Assembly (NCBI GenBank): GCA_035534455.1 | Contig: DATLRV010000022.1 | Span: 32,026-96,025 of the forward strand | Length of the DNA stretch: 64,000 nucleotides | Direction of reading: 5' to 3' | Source: JAJYVT01 sp035534455 | Lineage (GTDB): Bacteria > Actinomycetota > Acidimicrobiia > Acidimicrobiales > RAAP-2 | Part shown: positions 35,861 through 45,247 of the stretch, in pieces | How positions within the stretch are numbered: position 1 is the first letter of the stretch | Layout: each line of letters opens with the position of its first letter | Program-made: the position numbers and the translations under genes | The notes under the pieces: generated by a model | Databases searched by the model: none | Seen by the model: only the letters and a program-made list of their open reading frames with translations | Told to the model about the DNA's origin: nothing

Positions 35861-36682
35861 GTGACGGCGGCGGTGACCGGCGGCGTGCCCCTCGTGTGGG
35901 TGGACGCGTTCGGGGACGGGCCGTTCACCGGGAACCCCGCGGCGGTGTGCATGCTCGACCGCCCCGCCGACGATGCGGCGATGCAAGCGCTCGCAGCCGA
36001 GCTCGGGCTCTCCGAGACTGCGTTCGTCTGGCCCCACGACGGCGCGTTCGCCTTGCGCTGGTTCACGCCGTCGGCCGAGGTGGAACTCTGCGGCCATGCG
36101 ACCGTGGCGACGGCCCATGTCCTCGCCGAAGAGGGCAGGCTAGGCGGGGGCCGCGCGCGGTTCTGGACCCGGAGCGGATGGCTGGAAGCGACCGTCGAGG
36201 CCGATCAGGTCGAGATCGACCTCCCCGCCGAGACCCCCACTCCCGTGGAGCCGCCACCCGCACTCGCCGCCCTCTGGCCGGTCGTCCGCGCTGCGACGGG
36301 ACGCTTCGATCTTCTCGTCGAGCTCGACGACGAAGAGGCCGTGCGCCGCGTGGACCCCGGAGCCGTCGACCTCCGCACCCTCCCCTACCGCATCGTGACG
36401 GCGCGCGGGACGCCGCCGACGGACTACGTGCTCCGCTTCTTCGCGCCGCGCGTCGGCGTTCCCGAGGATCCGGTGACCGGTTCCGCCCAGTGTCTGCTCG
36501 GCCCCCACTGGGCGTCCGCGCTCGGCACCTCCGAGCTCCGGGCAGTGCAGATGTCGGCGCGACGCGGATTCCTCGGCGTTCGCGTCGGCGCCGCGCGGGT
36601 GGGCGTCACGGGACGCGCCGTGACGGTCCTGCGCGGTGCGGTCACCGGAGAAGCGGCCCGCGGACTGTCCTCTGGGGCCTGA
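35861..36682 (+). CDS. PhzF family isomerase/epimerase-like protein
   Basis: 273 aa of the diaminopimelate-epimerase fold. VWVDAFGDGPFTGNPAAVCML opens the fold, ETAFVWP carries the family Glu, RWFTPSAEVELCGHATVATAHVL is the central signature, and EDPVTGSAQCLLGPHWA the second. PhzF proteins isomerise trans-2,3-dihydro-3-hydroxyanthranilate in phenazine formation, but most homologues have unknown substrates and no phenazine genes are here. GTG 35861 was used; GTG 35873 is another option. Confidence 0.85.
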   Translation: MTAAVTGGVPLVWVDAFGDGPFTGNPAAVCMLDRPADDAAMQALAAELGLSETAFVWPHDGAFALRWFTPSAEVELCGHATVATAHVLAEEGRLGGGRARFWTRSGWLEATVEADQVEIDLPAETPTPVEPPPALAALWPVVRAATGRFDLLVELDDEEAVRRVDPGAVDLRTLPYRIVTARGTPPTDYVLRFFAPRVGVPEDPVTGSAQCLLGPHWASALGTSELRAVQMSARRGFLGVRVGAARVGVTGRAVTVLRGAVTGEAARGLSSGA

Positions 36683-36808
36683 GGGCCCTCCGTTCGCGCC
36701 GGCCGGCGGGCCAGGAGGGAACGCACCGGTGTGCGCTCGCCGGTGTGCGCTCGCCGCGGTGCGCTCGCTGTGGTGACTGTGCGTGGTGGCTGTGCTATCG
36801 ATGGGCTC

Positions 36809-37465
36809 GTGCCGACACCCACCGGGTTCCCCGAAGGCGTCGTGGCGCGCCTGGGTGCGCCCGCAGGACCGGAGGAGCACCTGCGCGCGATGGTCGATGC
36901 GCATCGTCCCGCAGATGCCCGCGAGCGCGCCGCGAAGAAGCGCTTCCTCGCGGAGCTGGACAGGCTCACGGCACCGTTCGACCGCGACGCCGATCCCGTG
37001 CACGTGACGGCGTCGGCGGTGGTGGCCGGCCCGAGGGGGACGGTGCTCCACCTCCACCGGCGCCTCGGCCGGTGGCTGCAACCCGGCGGCCACGTGGACG
37101 CCGGCGAGGTTCCTGCGCAGGCGGCGGTGCGCGAGACCGTCGAGGAGACTGGCCTCGAGGTGACGCACCCCGCCGGGGGACCGGTCCTGTGCCACCTCGA
37201 CGTCCATCCCGCCGGAGGGCACGTCCACCTCGATCTCCGCTTCCTCCTGGTTGCGCCCGACGCGACGCCCAAGCCGTCCCCGAGGGAGAGCCCCGAGGTG
37301 CGGTGGTTCTCGTGGGACGAGGCCGCGGCCCTGGCCGACGAAGCGCTCGCCGGTGGCCTGCGGGCGGCGCGCACCGAGGTCGAGCGCCTCCGGGTCTTCG
37401 CTGCATGCGGGTCGGCGCCAGCGCCACGAGACGGCACCGGGGCGCGGGAAGCGGCACCACGATGA
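36809..37465 (+). CDS. NUDIX hydrolase
   Basis: 218 aa. The NUDIX box is GGHVDAGEVPAQAAVRETVEETGLEV, with the RExxEE metal-binding core. It would hydrolyse a nucleoside diphosphate linked to another moiety. GTG 36809 is preferred because a TATCGAT -10-like site lies 6 bp upstream; starts at 36731 or 36776 would extend an Arg/Cys-rich leader. Stop overlaps the next start by 4 bp, so the two are coupled. Confidence 0.8.
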   Translation: MPTPTGFPEGVVARLGAPAGPEEHLRAMVDAHRPADARERAAKKRFLAELDRLTAPFDRDADPVHVTASAVVAGPRGTVLHLHRRLGRWLQPGGHVDAGEVPAQAAVRETVEETGLEVTHPAGGPVLCHLDVHPAGGHVHLDLRFLLVAPDATPKPSPRESPEVRWFSWDEAAALADEALAGGLRAARTEVERLRVFAACGSAPAPRDGTGAREAAPR

Positions 37466-38319
37466 CCGACGCCCCTGAAGACGCCCCTGAAGACGCCCCT
37501 GGGGTCGTCCCCGAAGACGCCCCTGAAGACGCCCCCTCGGGACCGCCGCCGGGTGGGCGGTCGTTCCTCGACGCGCTCCTCGAGGTCCAGGACATGGACA
37601 CGGGCATCGCCCAGCTCGAGCACCGGAGGGCCGCTCTTCCCGAGCGCCAGGAGCTGTCGCGTCTGACCGATGCGTTGAAGGAGGCGGGCCGGCGCTATGC
37701 AGAGGTCCAGGGGGCGCGCGGGGAGCTCGCCGGGCGTCAGCAGGAGCTCGAAAACGAGATCGCCGCGACGTCCACGCGCCGTGAGGCGCTGGAACAGCGC
37801 ATGTACGCGGCACGTGGGACGCCTGCCCGGGACCTCCAGGCCATGGACGACGAGATCCGCCACCTGCGCGCGCGGCGCGACGAGCTGGAGGACGCCGAGC
37901 TCGAGGTGATGGTGGAGCTCGAGCCGCTCGACTCGACCTCAGCATCGCTCGAAGCGGAGGGAAGGGCATTGCGCGCCGCGGCGGAGCAGCAACGTGACGC
38001 GTTGGCTGCGGCGGAAACGGACATCGACGCGCAGCTCGGCACCCTGGTGGCCGCGCGCGCAGCCCTCGCGGGCACCCTGCCCGGCGACCTCCGTGACCGC
38101 TACGAGTCCCTCCGCACCCGACTCGGCGGTACCGGCGCGGCACGCCTGGCCGGGAACCGGTGCAGCGGGTGCCACCTCGAGCTGCCCTCGATGGAGGTGG
38201 ACCGGATCCGGCATCTCCCCGTGGGGACGGTGGTCACCTGCGAGCAGTGCGGTCGAATTCTCGTGCCGGCACCGGCGCCGGTGCCGGTGCCGGCGCCGGC
38301 GCCGGCGCCACCCGGCTGA
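37462..38319 (+). CDS. zinc-ribbon coiled-coil protein (Rv2229c/CT398-like)
   Basis: 285 aa. An acidic EDAPEDAP repeat leads into a long antiparallel coiled coil (residues about 30-200) and a C4 zinc ribbon: CSGCHLELP and CEQCGRIL (about 235-272), followed by a Pro-Ala-Val repeat tail. Homologues are widespread in actinobacteria (Rv2229c in M. tuberculosis) and act as structural proteins of unknown role. The DNA of both ends is repetitive (12-bp units at 37470-37530 and the GGTGCCGGC tract at 38263-38309). Confidence 0.8.
   Translation: MTDAPEDAPEDAPGVVPEDAPEDAPSGPPPGGRSFLDALLEVQDMDTGIAQLEHRRAALPERQELSRLTDALKEAGRRYAEVQGARGELAGRQQELENEIAATSTRREALEQRMYAARGTPARDLQAMDDEIRHLRARRDELEDAELEVMVELEPLDSTSASLEAEGRALRAAAEQQRDALAAAETDIDAQLGTLVAARAALAGTLPGDLRDRYESLRTRLGGTGAARLAGNRCSGCHLELPSMEVDRIRHLPVGTVVTCEQCGRILVPAPAPVPVPAPAPAPPG
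38263..38309 (+). repeat. GC-rich hexamer repeat (GCCGGT/GCCGGC)
   Basis: Tandem six-base units GTGCCG/GGCGCC encode the Pro-Ala/Pro-Val tail of the zinc-ribbon protein. Such tracts change length easily by slippage; the stop codon follows 9 bp later. Confidence 0.8.
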
Positions 38320-38385
38320 GCGGCACCGCGGGCGCCGCGCACGCACCGGCCCTGGGCCCTCGGCCCTCGGCACCTCCCACGCCGC

Positions 38386-39322
38386 TCAGGTGCTGGGCGA
38401 CGGCGTCCGCGCGACGAACGCGACGATCACCGCCGCGAGCTCCTCGCCCTTGTCCTCCTGGAGGAAGTGGCCCGCGCCCCCGATGGTGACGTGGTCCTGC
38501 GCCGCCGCTCCGGGAACGGCGTGGGTGAACAGACGATCAGCGCCGCGCGTGATGGGGTCGCCGTCGCTGAACGCACAGAGGAAGGGGCGGTCGAACACGC
38601 TGAGCACGTCCCACGCGTGCCGGTTCGCGTCGGCGGCGGGATCGTCGGGACGCGTCGGCACGAGCGCGGGCATCTGCCGAGGCCCTTCCTTGTACCGCTC
38701 GTCGGGGAACGGGGCGTCGTACGCGGCGGCGACGACGTCGTCCAGGCCCCGCGCGGTGCCGCCTCGTACGATGCGGCCCACGGGAAGCTCCGGGACCTCC
38801 TGGGAGAACCGCTGCCATACGAAGAACGCGTCGGGCATCCGCACGTCGCCCGTGGGCAGTCGCGTATTGGCGGCCACGACCCGCCCGGAACCGGTCGGGA
38901 TGCTCGGCGACGAGCCGGAGCCCGAGGAGGCCGCCCCAGTCCTGGCAGACGAGGGTGACGCCTCGGAGCGCGAGCTCGTCGAAGAGCGCGGCGCGCAGCC
39001 ACTCGACGTGGCGGGCGTAGGTGTGGTCGGTGCGGGAGGCCGGCTTGTCGGAGCGCCCGAAACCCACCAGATCGGGCGCGACCACGCGCAAGCCGCCGCG
39101 GACGAGCACCGGGATCACCTTGCGGTACAGGAAGGACCAGCTCGGCTCGCCGTGGAGGCAGACGACCGTGTCGGTGGCGTCGGGTGGCCCTTCGTCGAGG
39201 TAGTGGACGCGGAGCGACTCGACGCCCCCCGGCTCGCCGGAGGGCACCTCGACATAGTGCGGCGAGAGGTCGAAGCCTGCGAGATCTCTGAAGCGGTCGT
39301 CGGGCGTGCGCAACGAGTCCAC
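38386..39322 (-). pseudogene. haloalkane dehalogenase-like gene with frameshift
   Basis: Two overlapping minus-strand frames together make one alpha/beta hydrolase of the haloalkane dehalogenase family. The first (from ATG 39322) has HGEPSWSFLYRKVIP and CQDWGGLLGL with the nucleophile Asp and halide-binding Trp. The second has NTRLPTGDVRMPDAFFVW, SDGDPI and GAGHFLQED with the His. The switch lies near 38880-38892, where one extra base is needed to join them. All catalytic residues are present, so this is a recent lesion or a sequencing error. Confidence 0.8.
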
Positions 39323-39368
39323 GACCGCTCGAGTCTACGGACCGCCCGCCCGCGGGGCCGGGCGAGCG

Positions 39369-40136
39369 TCAGGCGGCCAGCAGCGCCTGCATCGTTCGCC
39401 CGACGACCCGGCGCGCCGCGGCGGCCGGAAGACCCTGGACATTGCGGAGCCGCTCCCACGTCTCCCACGACCCCGCGGCGTCGAGGCCGGCGAGGAGCTC
39501 CCGTCGGCCTCGGCTCGCTGCACGGAGCTCGGTGGCGAACGTCTCTTCGATCCATGCACGCAGCATCGAATTGCTGAGCTCGAGCCCTTCGGCGATGTCC
39601 GGGTGACGGCTCGCGAGGGAAACCGCCTTGCGCCGCACCGGGCTCACCGTGTCGAAGAGCTTGGCCCGCTGCGCGACCGTGCGGCTGATCCGCTCGTCGA
39701 GAGGGAGGTCCCCGGCGATGGGCCGGACGCTCACCCAGTGCCGCTGGATCTGGAGCTGGGCGACCACGCCGTAGAGGGCGTCCATGTCCTCGAAGTGGTG
39801 GAAGACGAGGCGTACGGACACGCCGGCCACGGCGGCCACCTCCTTGGCGGTGGGCGGAAGCTCCCTCTCGGCAATGAGGCCCAGAAGGGCGTCCGCGATC
39901 CGCGCGCGCGTCTGCTCGCCGCGTTCTTTCGGGGTCTCGCCCTTCTGCATCCTCCCGTTCGTTGCCCGGGTCCCGACCGGGTGCGCCGCCCTGGGGGCAC
40001 CGCCGTCCACGGACACGAGCGTCGGGCGGCGCCTGCGGCTTGCGCCACCACGGGGTCGGGAGGTGCCGGCGCCGCCGTCGAGGCTGTGCAAGCCGCCCCT
40101 TGCCGGCGTCGGGCGATGGGCGTGAGGTGGGCTCAT
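39369..40136 (-). CDS. TetR family transcriptional regulator with N-terminal extension
   Basis: 255 aa from ATG 40136, which has a GAGGAGA ribosome site 5 bp upstream. The first 62 residues are Pro/Arg/Gly-rich and not part of the family; the TetR HTH begins at RARIADALLGLIAERELPPTAKEVAAVAGVSVRLVFHHFEDMDALY. A shorter protein from ATG 39950 has its GGGAGG directly adjoining the start, so it is less likely. The C-terminal domain binds an unknown ligand. It is next to the dehalogenase gene (46 bp), which it may regulate. Confidence 0.7.
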   Translation of the reverse strand: MSPPHAHRPTPARGGLHSLDGGAGTSRPRGGASRRRRPTLVSVDGGAPRAAHPVGTRATNGRMQKGETPKERGEQTRARIADALLGLIAERELPPTAKEVAAVAGVSVRLVFHHFEDMDALYGVVAQLQIQRHWVSVRPIAGDLPLDERISRTVAQRAKLFDTVSPVRRKAVSLASRHPDIAEGLELSNSMLRAWIEETFATELRAASRGRRELLAGLDAAGSWETWERLRNVQGLPAAAARRVVGRTMQALLAA

Positions 40137-40472
40137 GGGAATCTCCTCGGCTGACGGCTCGTCTTGGGGGGCACAGGTTCGGGTTCGCGCTGCGGGCGGC
40201 GCGCCCCGCCGGGGCACGGGTTCAGGCGCGGCAGGTGGCGCCCTGGACGGATGAGGGTGTCCTGCGGCGCCAGGTCGGCGACGCGGGGCACCGGTGTGGT
40301 CGCAGCGGACTGTCCCCATCCCAGGTACCCGAACCGCATTCCCTGTCACGCTACCAAGCCGCAACCTCCTTGCACCGTCAATCAAGCGCCCCCACGGATG
40401 CTGCGTACGGCTGACGCAGTCGTGCGGCACGGTGCGATGGCGTCCGACACCCCCGGAGCCACTCGCGCGCCG
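40137..40472. other. intergenic region between TetR and cydC
   Basis: 336 bp without a supported gene. It must contain the TetR promoter (minus strand), perhaps with TGGTAGCGT near 40346-40355. The 5' flank near 40140 holds the ribosome site of the TetR gene. No strong operator palindrome was found. Confidence 0.4.
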
Positions 40473-42368
40473 TCAGGGTCCACCACTGCCGCCGCTGTCG
40501 CCGCCGCTGTCCACCGCCGCCGCCGTCCCTGCTGCCCCTGCTGGCCCTGCCGCCGCTGCCGCCCCGACCGGCGCGGCGCGCCCGTCCGACATCACCACCA
40601 CGTGATCGACGCGTGCGAGGTCGCGCGACCGGTGCGTGACGAGCACGACGCTCGTCCCGCGTCCCGTGGCGTCGTCGATGACGTCGGCGACGAGGCGCGC
40701 ACCGGCGTCCTGGTCGAGTCCCGCCGTCGGCTCGTCGAGCACGAGCACCGGCGCATCGAGGAGGAGGGCGCGTGCGAGCGCGATCCGTCGCCGCTGGCCC
40801 CCGGACACCATCGCCCCCTCCTCACCCACGCGCGTGTCGAGACCTTCGGGCAGGGTCGCGACCCACTCGTCGAGCTGGGCGCGGGTGACGGAGTCCGCGA
40901 CCTCGGCCCCGCTGGCGTTCGGTCGCCCGAGTGCGACGTTCTGTCGGATGGTGCCGGAGAAGACGTGCGCGTCCTGGTCGACCAGCGCGATCGCGCGCCG
41001 GATGTCACGTTGGCCGAGCGTCTCGAGGGGGACGCCGCCCAAGGAGGCCGAACCCTGCTGCAGCGGCCAGAAGCGCAGCAACGCGTGGACGAGGCTGGAC
41101 TTGCCCGCGCCGCTCGCGCCGACGACGCCGACGTGCGCCCCCGGGGAGACGTCGAGGTCCATGCCGTCGAGCGCCCACGGGAGCTCGGGCCCGTAGCGGA
41201 GCCGGGCCCCGCGCACGACGACTGCCGGACACCCGGCGGGCAGGGGGACCGGGACGTCGGGGTCGACCACCGGGACGGGGGCCGCGGCGAGGTCGAGGAT
41301 CCGCCGGCCCGCGGCGACGACATCGGCGGCGCGCACGGCGGCGAGCGTCACCGAGGGAACGGTCTCGAAGGCGCCCACCGCAGCGAGGGGGAGGACCGCC
41401 AGCATGACCGGTCCCATCCGATGCCCGTGCACCGCGGCCACGCCCAGCGCGAGGACCGCGGTCACCGCGGCGCCGAGGCACGCGGTCACGATCGCGCCCG
41501 AGGCACCGGCCGCCCACGCGCGGCGGCACGCGATCGCGGTGAGCTCCCGGTCCGTCTCCTCGAGCTCAGCAAGCGCCTCCTCTTCCCGTCCGAACGCGAG
41601 GAGCTCGGGCGCCGCGCGAAGGAGGTCGACGACTTCGGCCGCCAGCCGGCCGCGCAGCGCCGCCTCGCGCCCGCGGGCGGTTCCCGTCCTGACCGCGGCT
41701 GCGGGGCCGCAGATCAGCGCCACGACGAGGGAGGCCGCCAGCACCGCCCCGGCGAGCGGCAGCACCACGGCGACGAGGACGATCGCGACCGTCGCTGCAG
41801 CGACCGTCACCGCGACGGGGAGGAGGCACCGCAAGTAGAGGTCCTGGAGGGTGTCGACGTCGTCGGTGACCCGGGCGAGGATGTCGCCGCTCCGCCACCC
41901 GCGTAAGCCGGCGGGCGCGAGGGGCTCGAGCCGGTCGTAGAGCCACACGCGCCAACGGCCGAGCGACCGGAACGCCGCGTCGTGGGCGACGAGCCGCTCG
42001 CCGTAACGGAGAGGTCCGCGGAGGAAGGCCAGGACCTCCACTGCCGCGAGGACGCCGGCGATCGCGCCGAGCCCCGGACGGAACGCCGCGCGGTCGACGA
42101 CGTACCCCGAGCCGGCCAAGAGCCCCACGGTCGCAAGCGCGCCCAGCAGACCGAGCAGCGCGGCGAGCACGAGCCTCCCCCACGGGGGCGCGCCGATGCG
42201 CAGGAGGGTCCTCCCGACCTCGAGACCAGAGAGCTCGCGGGCGGGCACCCCGACCCCCGCGGACTCGACCCCCGCGGACCCGAGCCCCGCGGACGTCGGC
42301 CCAGCGGACCCGAGCCCCCCGGACCCGACGGCCGCGGAGCCGGCCGTGCTCGCCCGATCCGCGCTCAC
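40473..42368 (-). CDS. cydC: ABC transporter CydC subunit
   Basis: 631 aa exporter half-transporter: six membrane segments, then ATPase with GASGAGKSS, Q-loop VDQDAHVFSGT, signature VSGGQRRRIALA, Walker B VLVLDEPTAG and the switch His in VTHRS. LLAGSGYVVDRAA and LRYGERLVAHDAAFRSLGRWRVWLYDRLEPLAPAGLRGWRSGD are CydC-like. CydDC exports thiols (cysteine, glutathione or actinobacterial equivalents) and heme-linked reductant needed for cytochrome bd assembly. The N-terminus holds a Gly-Ser-Ala-Gly repeat. GTG start overlaps the cydD stop by 4 bp. Confidence 0.85.
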   Translation of the reverse strand: MSADRASTAGSAAVGSGGLGSAGPTSAGLGSAGVESAGVGVPARELSGLEVGRTLLRIGAPPWGRLVLAALLGLLGALATVGLLAGSGYVVDRAAFRPGLGAIAGVLAAVEVLAFLRGPLRYGERLVAHDAAFRSLGRWRVWLYDRLEPLAPAGLRGWRSGDILARVTDDVDTLQDLYLRCLLPVAVTVAAATVAIVLVAVVLPLAGAVLAASLVVALICGPAAAVRTGTARGREAALRGRLAAEVVDLLRAAPELLAFGREEEALAELEETDRELTAIACRRAWAAGASGAIVTACLGAAVTAVLALGVAAVHGHRMGPVMLAVLPLAAVGAFETVPSVTLAAVRAADVVAAGRRILDLAAAPVPVVDPDVPVPLPAGCPAVVVRGARLRYGPELPWALDGMDLDVSPGAHVGVVGASGAGKSSLVHALLRFWPLQQGSASLGGVPLETLGQRDIRRAIALVDQDAHVFSGTIRQNVALGRPNASGAEVADSVTRAQLDEWVATLPEGLDTRVGEEGAMVSGGQRRRIALARALLLDAPVLVLDEPTAGLDQDAGARLVADVIDDATGRGTSVVLVTHRSRDLARVDHVVVMSDGRAAPVGAAAAAGPAGAAGTAAAVDSGGDSGGSGGP

Positions 42369-44194
42369 CGACCCGCCTCCTCCGCCAGGTCGTCACGACC
42401 GCCGTCGACGTCGCGATCGTCATTCGGGTCGTCCTCGTCGGCGTCGCAACGGTCGTCCTCGACCGACCCCGCCCCTCCGGCAGCCAGGCGCACGACCCGG
42501 TCGAGGCGCCCGACGAGCTCGGGCCGGTGCGCGGCGACGAGCACCGTCTTGGGCTCGAGCCACGCCCCGAGCGAGTCCCGCAGCGCGGCCTCCGAGTGGG
42601 CGTCGAGGTGCGCGACCGGTTCGTCGAGGAGAAGCACCGGTGCGTCGCGGATCACGGCGCGTGCGAGGGCGAGGCGCTGGCGTTCTCCGGCGCTGAGCGA
42701 CACGCCGCCTTCGCCGATCGCCGTCGCGAGACCGAGCGGCAGTCCCTGCACGGTGTGCGAGAGGCCGACCGTCTCGATCGCGCGCCGCAGGTCGCCCTCG
42801 CTGGCGTGATGACTCGCAAGACGCAGGTTGTCTTCGATCGTGCCGCGGACGAGGTGGGGGCGCTGCGGGACCCAGGAGAGGGAGCGGCGCCAGCGGGCGG
42901 GCTCGGTGGTGGCCAGGTCGTGGCCGTCCACGAGCACTCGGCCCGCAACGGGTTTCACGAACCCGAGGAAGAGGCCGACCGCCGTGGACTTGCCTGCGCC
43001 TGAGGGCCCGACCAGCGCGACGTGCTCGCCGGTGACGAGCTCGATGGAGAAGTCGCACAACGCGGGGATGGCGCGCCCGGGGTACGTGATCGTCACCGCG
43101 TCCGCGCGGAGCATGGACCGGCCAACCCGAGCCGGTCGCGCGGCGCTCCCTGTGCTGGCACCGGCGCCGCCCCCGTCGCGAGCTGGCGCGGCGGAGTGCG
43201 GGGCGTCGGTCTCGAGCACCGAGAGGATGCGGTCGGCTGCGGCCTGCCCCTCGGTGCTCGCGTGGAATTCTGCCGCAGCGCGGCGGAGCGGCAGGAACAC
43301 TTCGGGCGAGACGAGAAGGACCGCGATGGCCGTGGAGAGGCCGAGGTGCCCGCCGAGGAGCCGCAGCCCGAGCACCATCGCGACGAGACCCGTGCCGATG
43401 CCCGCGAGGAACTCCAGCGCGAGCGCCGAGAGGAAAGCGACGCGCAACGTGTCGAGCGTCGTCCGGCGCAGCGCGTCGGTCGCCTCGGCGACCTCGCGGC
43501 GCCCTTGCGCTTCCCTCCCGAACGCCCGGAGCGTGGGCAGGCCTCGCAGCAGGTCCAAGAAGCGCGCCGAGAGTGACGAGAGCCGGCGCCACTGGCTGCG
43601 CGTTCGCGTCGCCGACTCCCGGCCGAAGCGGACCATCGCCACCGGCACCAGCGCCGCGAGGGCGAGCAGGATGAGGAACGAGGGCCAGTCTTCGCCGGCG
43701 ACCCACGCCAGGATGCCGAGCGGCGCGAGCGCGGCGAGGATCCCCTGGGGGAGGTACCGGCCGAAGTACGTCGTGAGCGCGGCCGTGCCGCGCGTCGCGA
43801 CGAGTGACAGCTCTCCGGCACGCTCGCCGCCGAGCCACACCGGGCCGAGCTCGAGCGCGCGGTGGAGCAACTGGCGTCGAAGCGTCGAGGTGACTGCGGC
43901 CCCGGTGCGCTGGGCCGCGGACTCGCCCGCCCACCCGAAGAGCGCCCGGGCGGCGAAGGCCGCGGCGAGCCAGGCGAGGCGCGGCGCGACCGCGCCGAGC
44001 CCCGCGCGGTGGAGCACGGACGCCGACACGACCGAGGCGAGCAGGACGGCCTGGGCGACGACGCAGGCGGTGGAGGCGAGGCCGACGCCCACCGCCGCGA
44101 CGAGGTACCGACGCGTCGCGCCGACCCGGGCGACGAGACGACGGTCGATCAGGCCACCGCGGCGCCGTGGGACGGCAGTGGTGGACATGTCCAT
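42365..44194 (-). CDS. cydD: ABC transporter CydD subunit
   Basis: 609 aa. LLASVVSASVLHRAGL and FGWAGESAAQRTGAAVTSTLRRQLLHRALELGPVWL are CydD-like. The ATPase has GPSGAGKST, VPQRPHLVRGT, signature LSAGERQRLALA and Walker B VLLLDEP. With cydC it would form a heterodimeric thiol/heme-related exporter supporting cytochrome bd. cydA and cydB, usually adjacent, are not in this window. The tail is Asp-rich (DADEDDPNDDRDVDG). MDMSTT allows an alternative start two codons later. Confidence 0.85.
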   Translation of the reverse strand: MDMSTTAVPRRRGGLIDRRLVARVGATRRYLVAAVGVGLASTACVVAQAVLLASVVSASVLHRAGLGAVAPRLAWLAAAFAARALFGWAGESAAQRTGAAVTSTLRRQLLHRALELGPVWLGGERAGELSLVATRGTAALTTYFGRYLPQGILAALAPLGILAWVAGEDWPSFLILLALAALVPVAMVRFGRESATRTRSQWRRLSSLSARFLDLLRGLPTLRAFGREAQGRREVAEATDALRRTTLDTLRVAFLSALALEFLAGIGTGLVAMVLGLRLLGGHLGLSTAIAVLLVSPEVFLPLRRAAAEFHASTEGQAAADRILSVLETDAPHSAAPARDGGGAGASTGSAARPARVGRSMLRADAVTITYPGRAIPALCDFSIELVTGEHVALVGPSGAGKSTAVGLFLGFVKPVAGRVLVDGHDLATTEPARWRRSLSWVPQRPHLVRGTIEDNLRLASHHASEGDLRRAIETVGLSHTVQGLPLGLATAIGEGGVSLSAGERQRLALARAVIRDAPVLLLDEPVAHLDAHSEAALRDSLGAWLEPKTVLVAAHRPELVGRLDRVVRLAAGGAGSVEDDRCDADEDDPNDDRDVDGGRDDLAEEAGR

Positions 44195-44341
44195 CTCAAC
44201 CTACCGCCGCCGCCTCGGGCGGAGACAGGCGGGGCGCGGCGGCTCGACGACATGGTGCGAGCGCCGCCCGTGGGCTCCTCTGCGAGGGCCGCACACCGGC
44301 CGGCCTTCATCGGGCCTCGGGAGCTGTGGGACGATGCCCCC

Positions 44342-45178
44342 GTGCCGGATTACTCGGCCGTGAACCGCGCGAACTGGGACGAGCGGGTCCCGGCGCATGT
44401 CGCGTCCCCGGACTACGCGGTCGAGCGGTTTGCCACCGACCCCGAGTTCCTGAGCGGCGTGGTCGCGTTCGATCGCCAGAGGCTCGGCCGCCTCCGCGGG
44501 CTGCACGGGGTGCATCTCCAGTGCCACATCGGGACCGACACGGTGTCCCTCGCGCGTCTCGGGGCGAAGATGACGGGTCTCGATTTCTCGCCTCCCGCGA
44601 TCGCGGCGGCCCGTCAGGTCGCCGCAGCGGCCGGCGCGGCCGTGGAGTTCGTCGAAGGCGACGTCCACGACGCCGTCGGTCTCCTGGGCGCAGGCGGCTT
44701 CGACCTCGTCTACACGGGGATCGGCGCGCTGTGCTGGCTGCCGAGCGCAGCGCGGTGGGCCGCAGTGGTTGCGGCGCTGCTGCGCCCGGGCGGCAGGCTG
44801 TTCCTCCGTGAGGGCCACCCGATGCTCTGGGCGCTCGACGACGAGGGCACCGACGAGCTGGTTGTCCGCTTTCTCTACTTCGAGGAGCCCGAGCCACTGG
44901 TCTACGAGTCCGAGCTCACGTACGTCGAGACCGACGCCCGGTTTGAGGCGAGGAGTGCGGCGGTTTGGAACCACGGCCTCGGCGAGATCGTGACCGCGCT
45001 GTGCACGCACGGGATGCGGATCACCGCGCTCGAGGAGCACGACAGCGTCCCGTGGAACGCACTGCCGCGCCAGATGCTGCGCGGCTCCGACGGTGAGTGG
45101 CGCCTGGAAGCGTCGCCGAGGCGCCTCGCGGCCAGCTACACCCTCCAGGCGGAAAAGGCGACGTCCGGGGTGGGATGA
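44342..45178 (+). CDS. class I SAM-dependent methyltransferase
   Basis: 278 aa. NRANWDERVPAHVASPDYAVERF is the typical lead-in; SAM motif I is HLQCHIGTDTVSLARLGA, followed by GLDFSPPAIAAARQ and EFVEGDVHDA with the ribose-binding acid. This group is common in actinobacteria and has no assigned substrate. GTG 44342 starts at PDYSAVN, just after an Ala/Gly-rich leader. Divergent from cydD, 147 bp away. Confidence 0.8.
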   Translation: MPDYSAVNRANWDERVPAHVASPDYAVERFATDPEFLSGVVAFDRQRLGRLRGLHGVHLQCHIGTDTVSLARLGAKMTGLDFSPPAIAAARQVAAAAGAAVEFVEGDVHDAVGLLGAGGFDLVYTGIGALCWLPSAARWAAVVAALLRPGGRLFLREGHPMLWALDDEGTDELVVRFLYFEEPEPLVYESELTYVETDARFEARSAAVWNHGLGEIVTALCTHGMRITALEEHDSVPWNALPRQMLRGSDGEWRLEASPRRLAASYTLQAEKATSGVG

Positions 45179-45235
45179 GGGCGTCCGGCGTCGAGCGACC
45201 ATCGACTCGTAACGATTTCGGGACGGGTCGAGGCG

Positions 45236-45241
45236 TACGCT
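45236..45241 (+). promoter_or_regulatory. candidate -10 element (TACGCT)
   Basis: GCGTACGCT places TACGCT 6 bp before ATG 45248, again a leaderless layout. Confidence 0.4.
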
Positions 45242-45247
45242 TCGACC

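Noticed and set aside
35861..36682. Phenazine gene cluster suggested by PhzF
   Set aside because: No other phz genes are present, and PhzF-like proteins are common without phenazines.
37462..38319. CRISPR or simple tandem-repeat array in the zinc-ribbon gene
   Set aside because: The repeats are short, in frame and without spacers; they encode the Pro/Ala tail.
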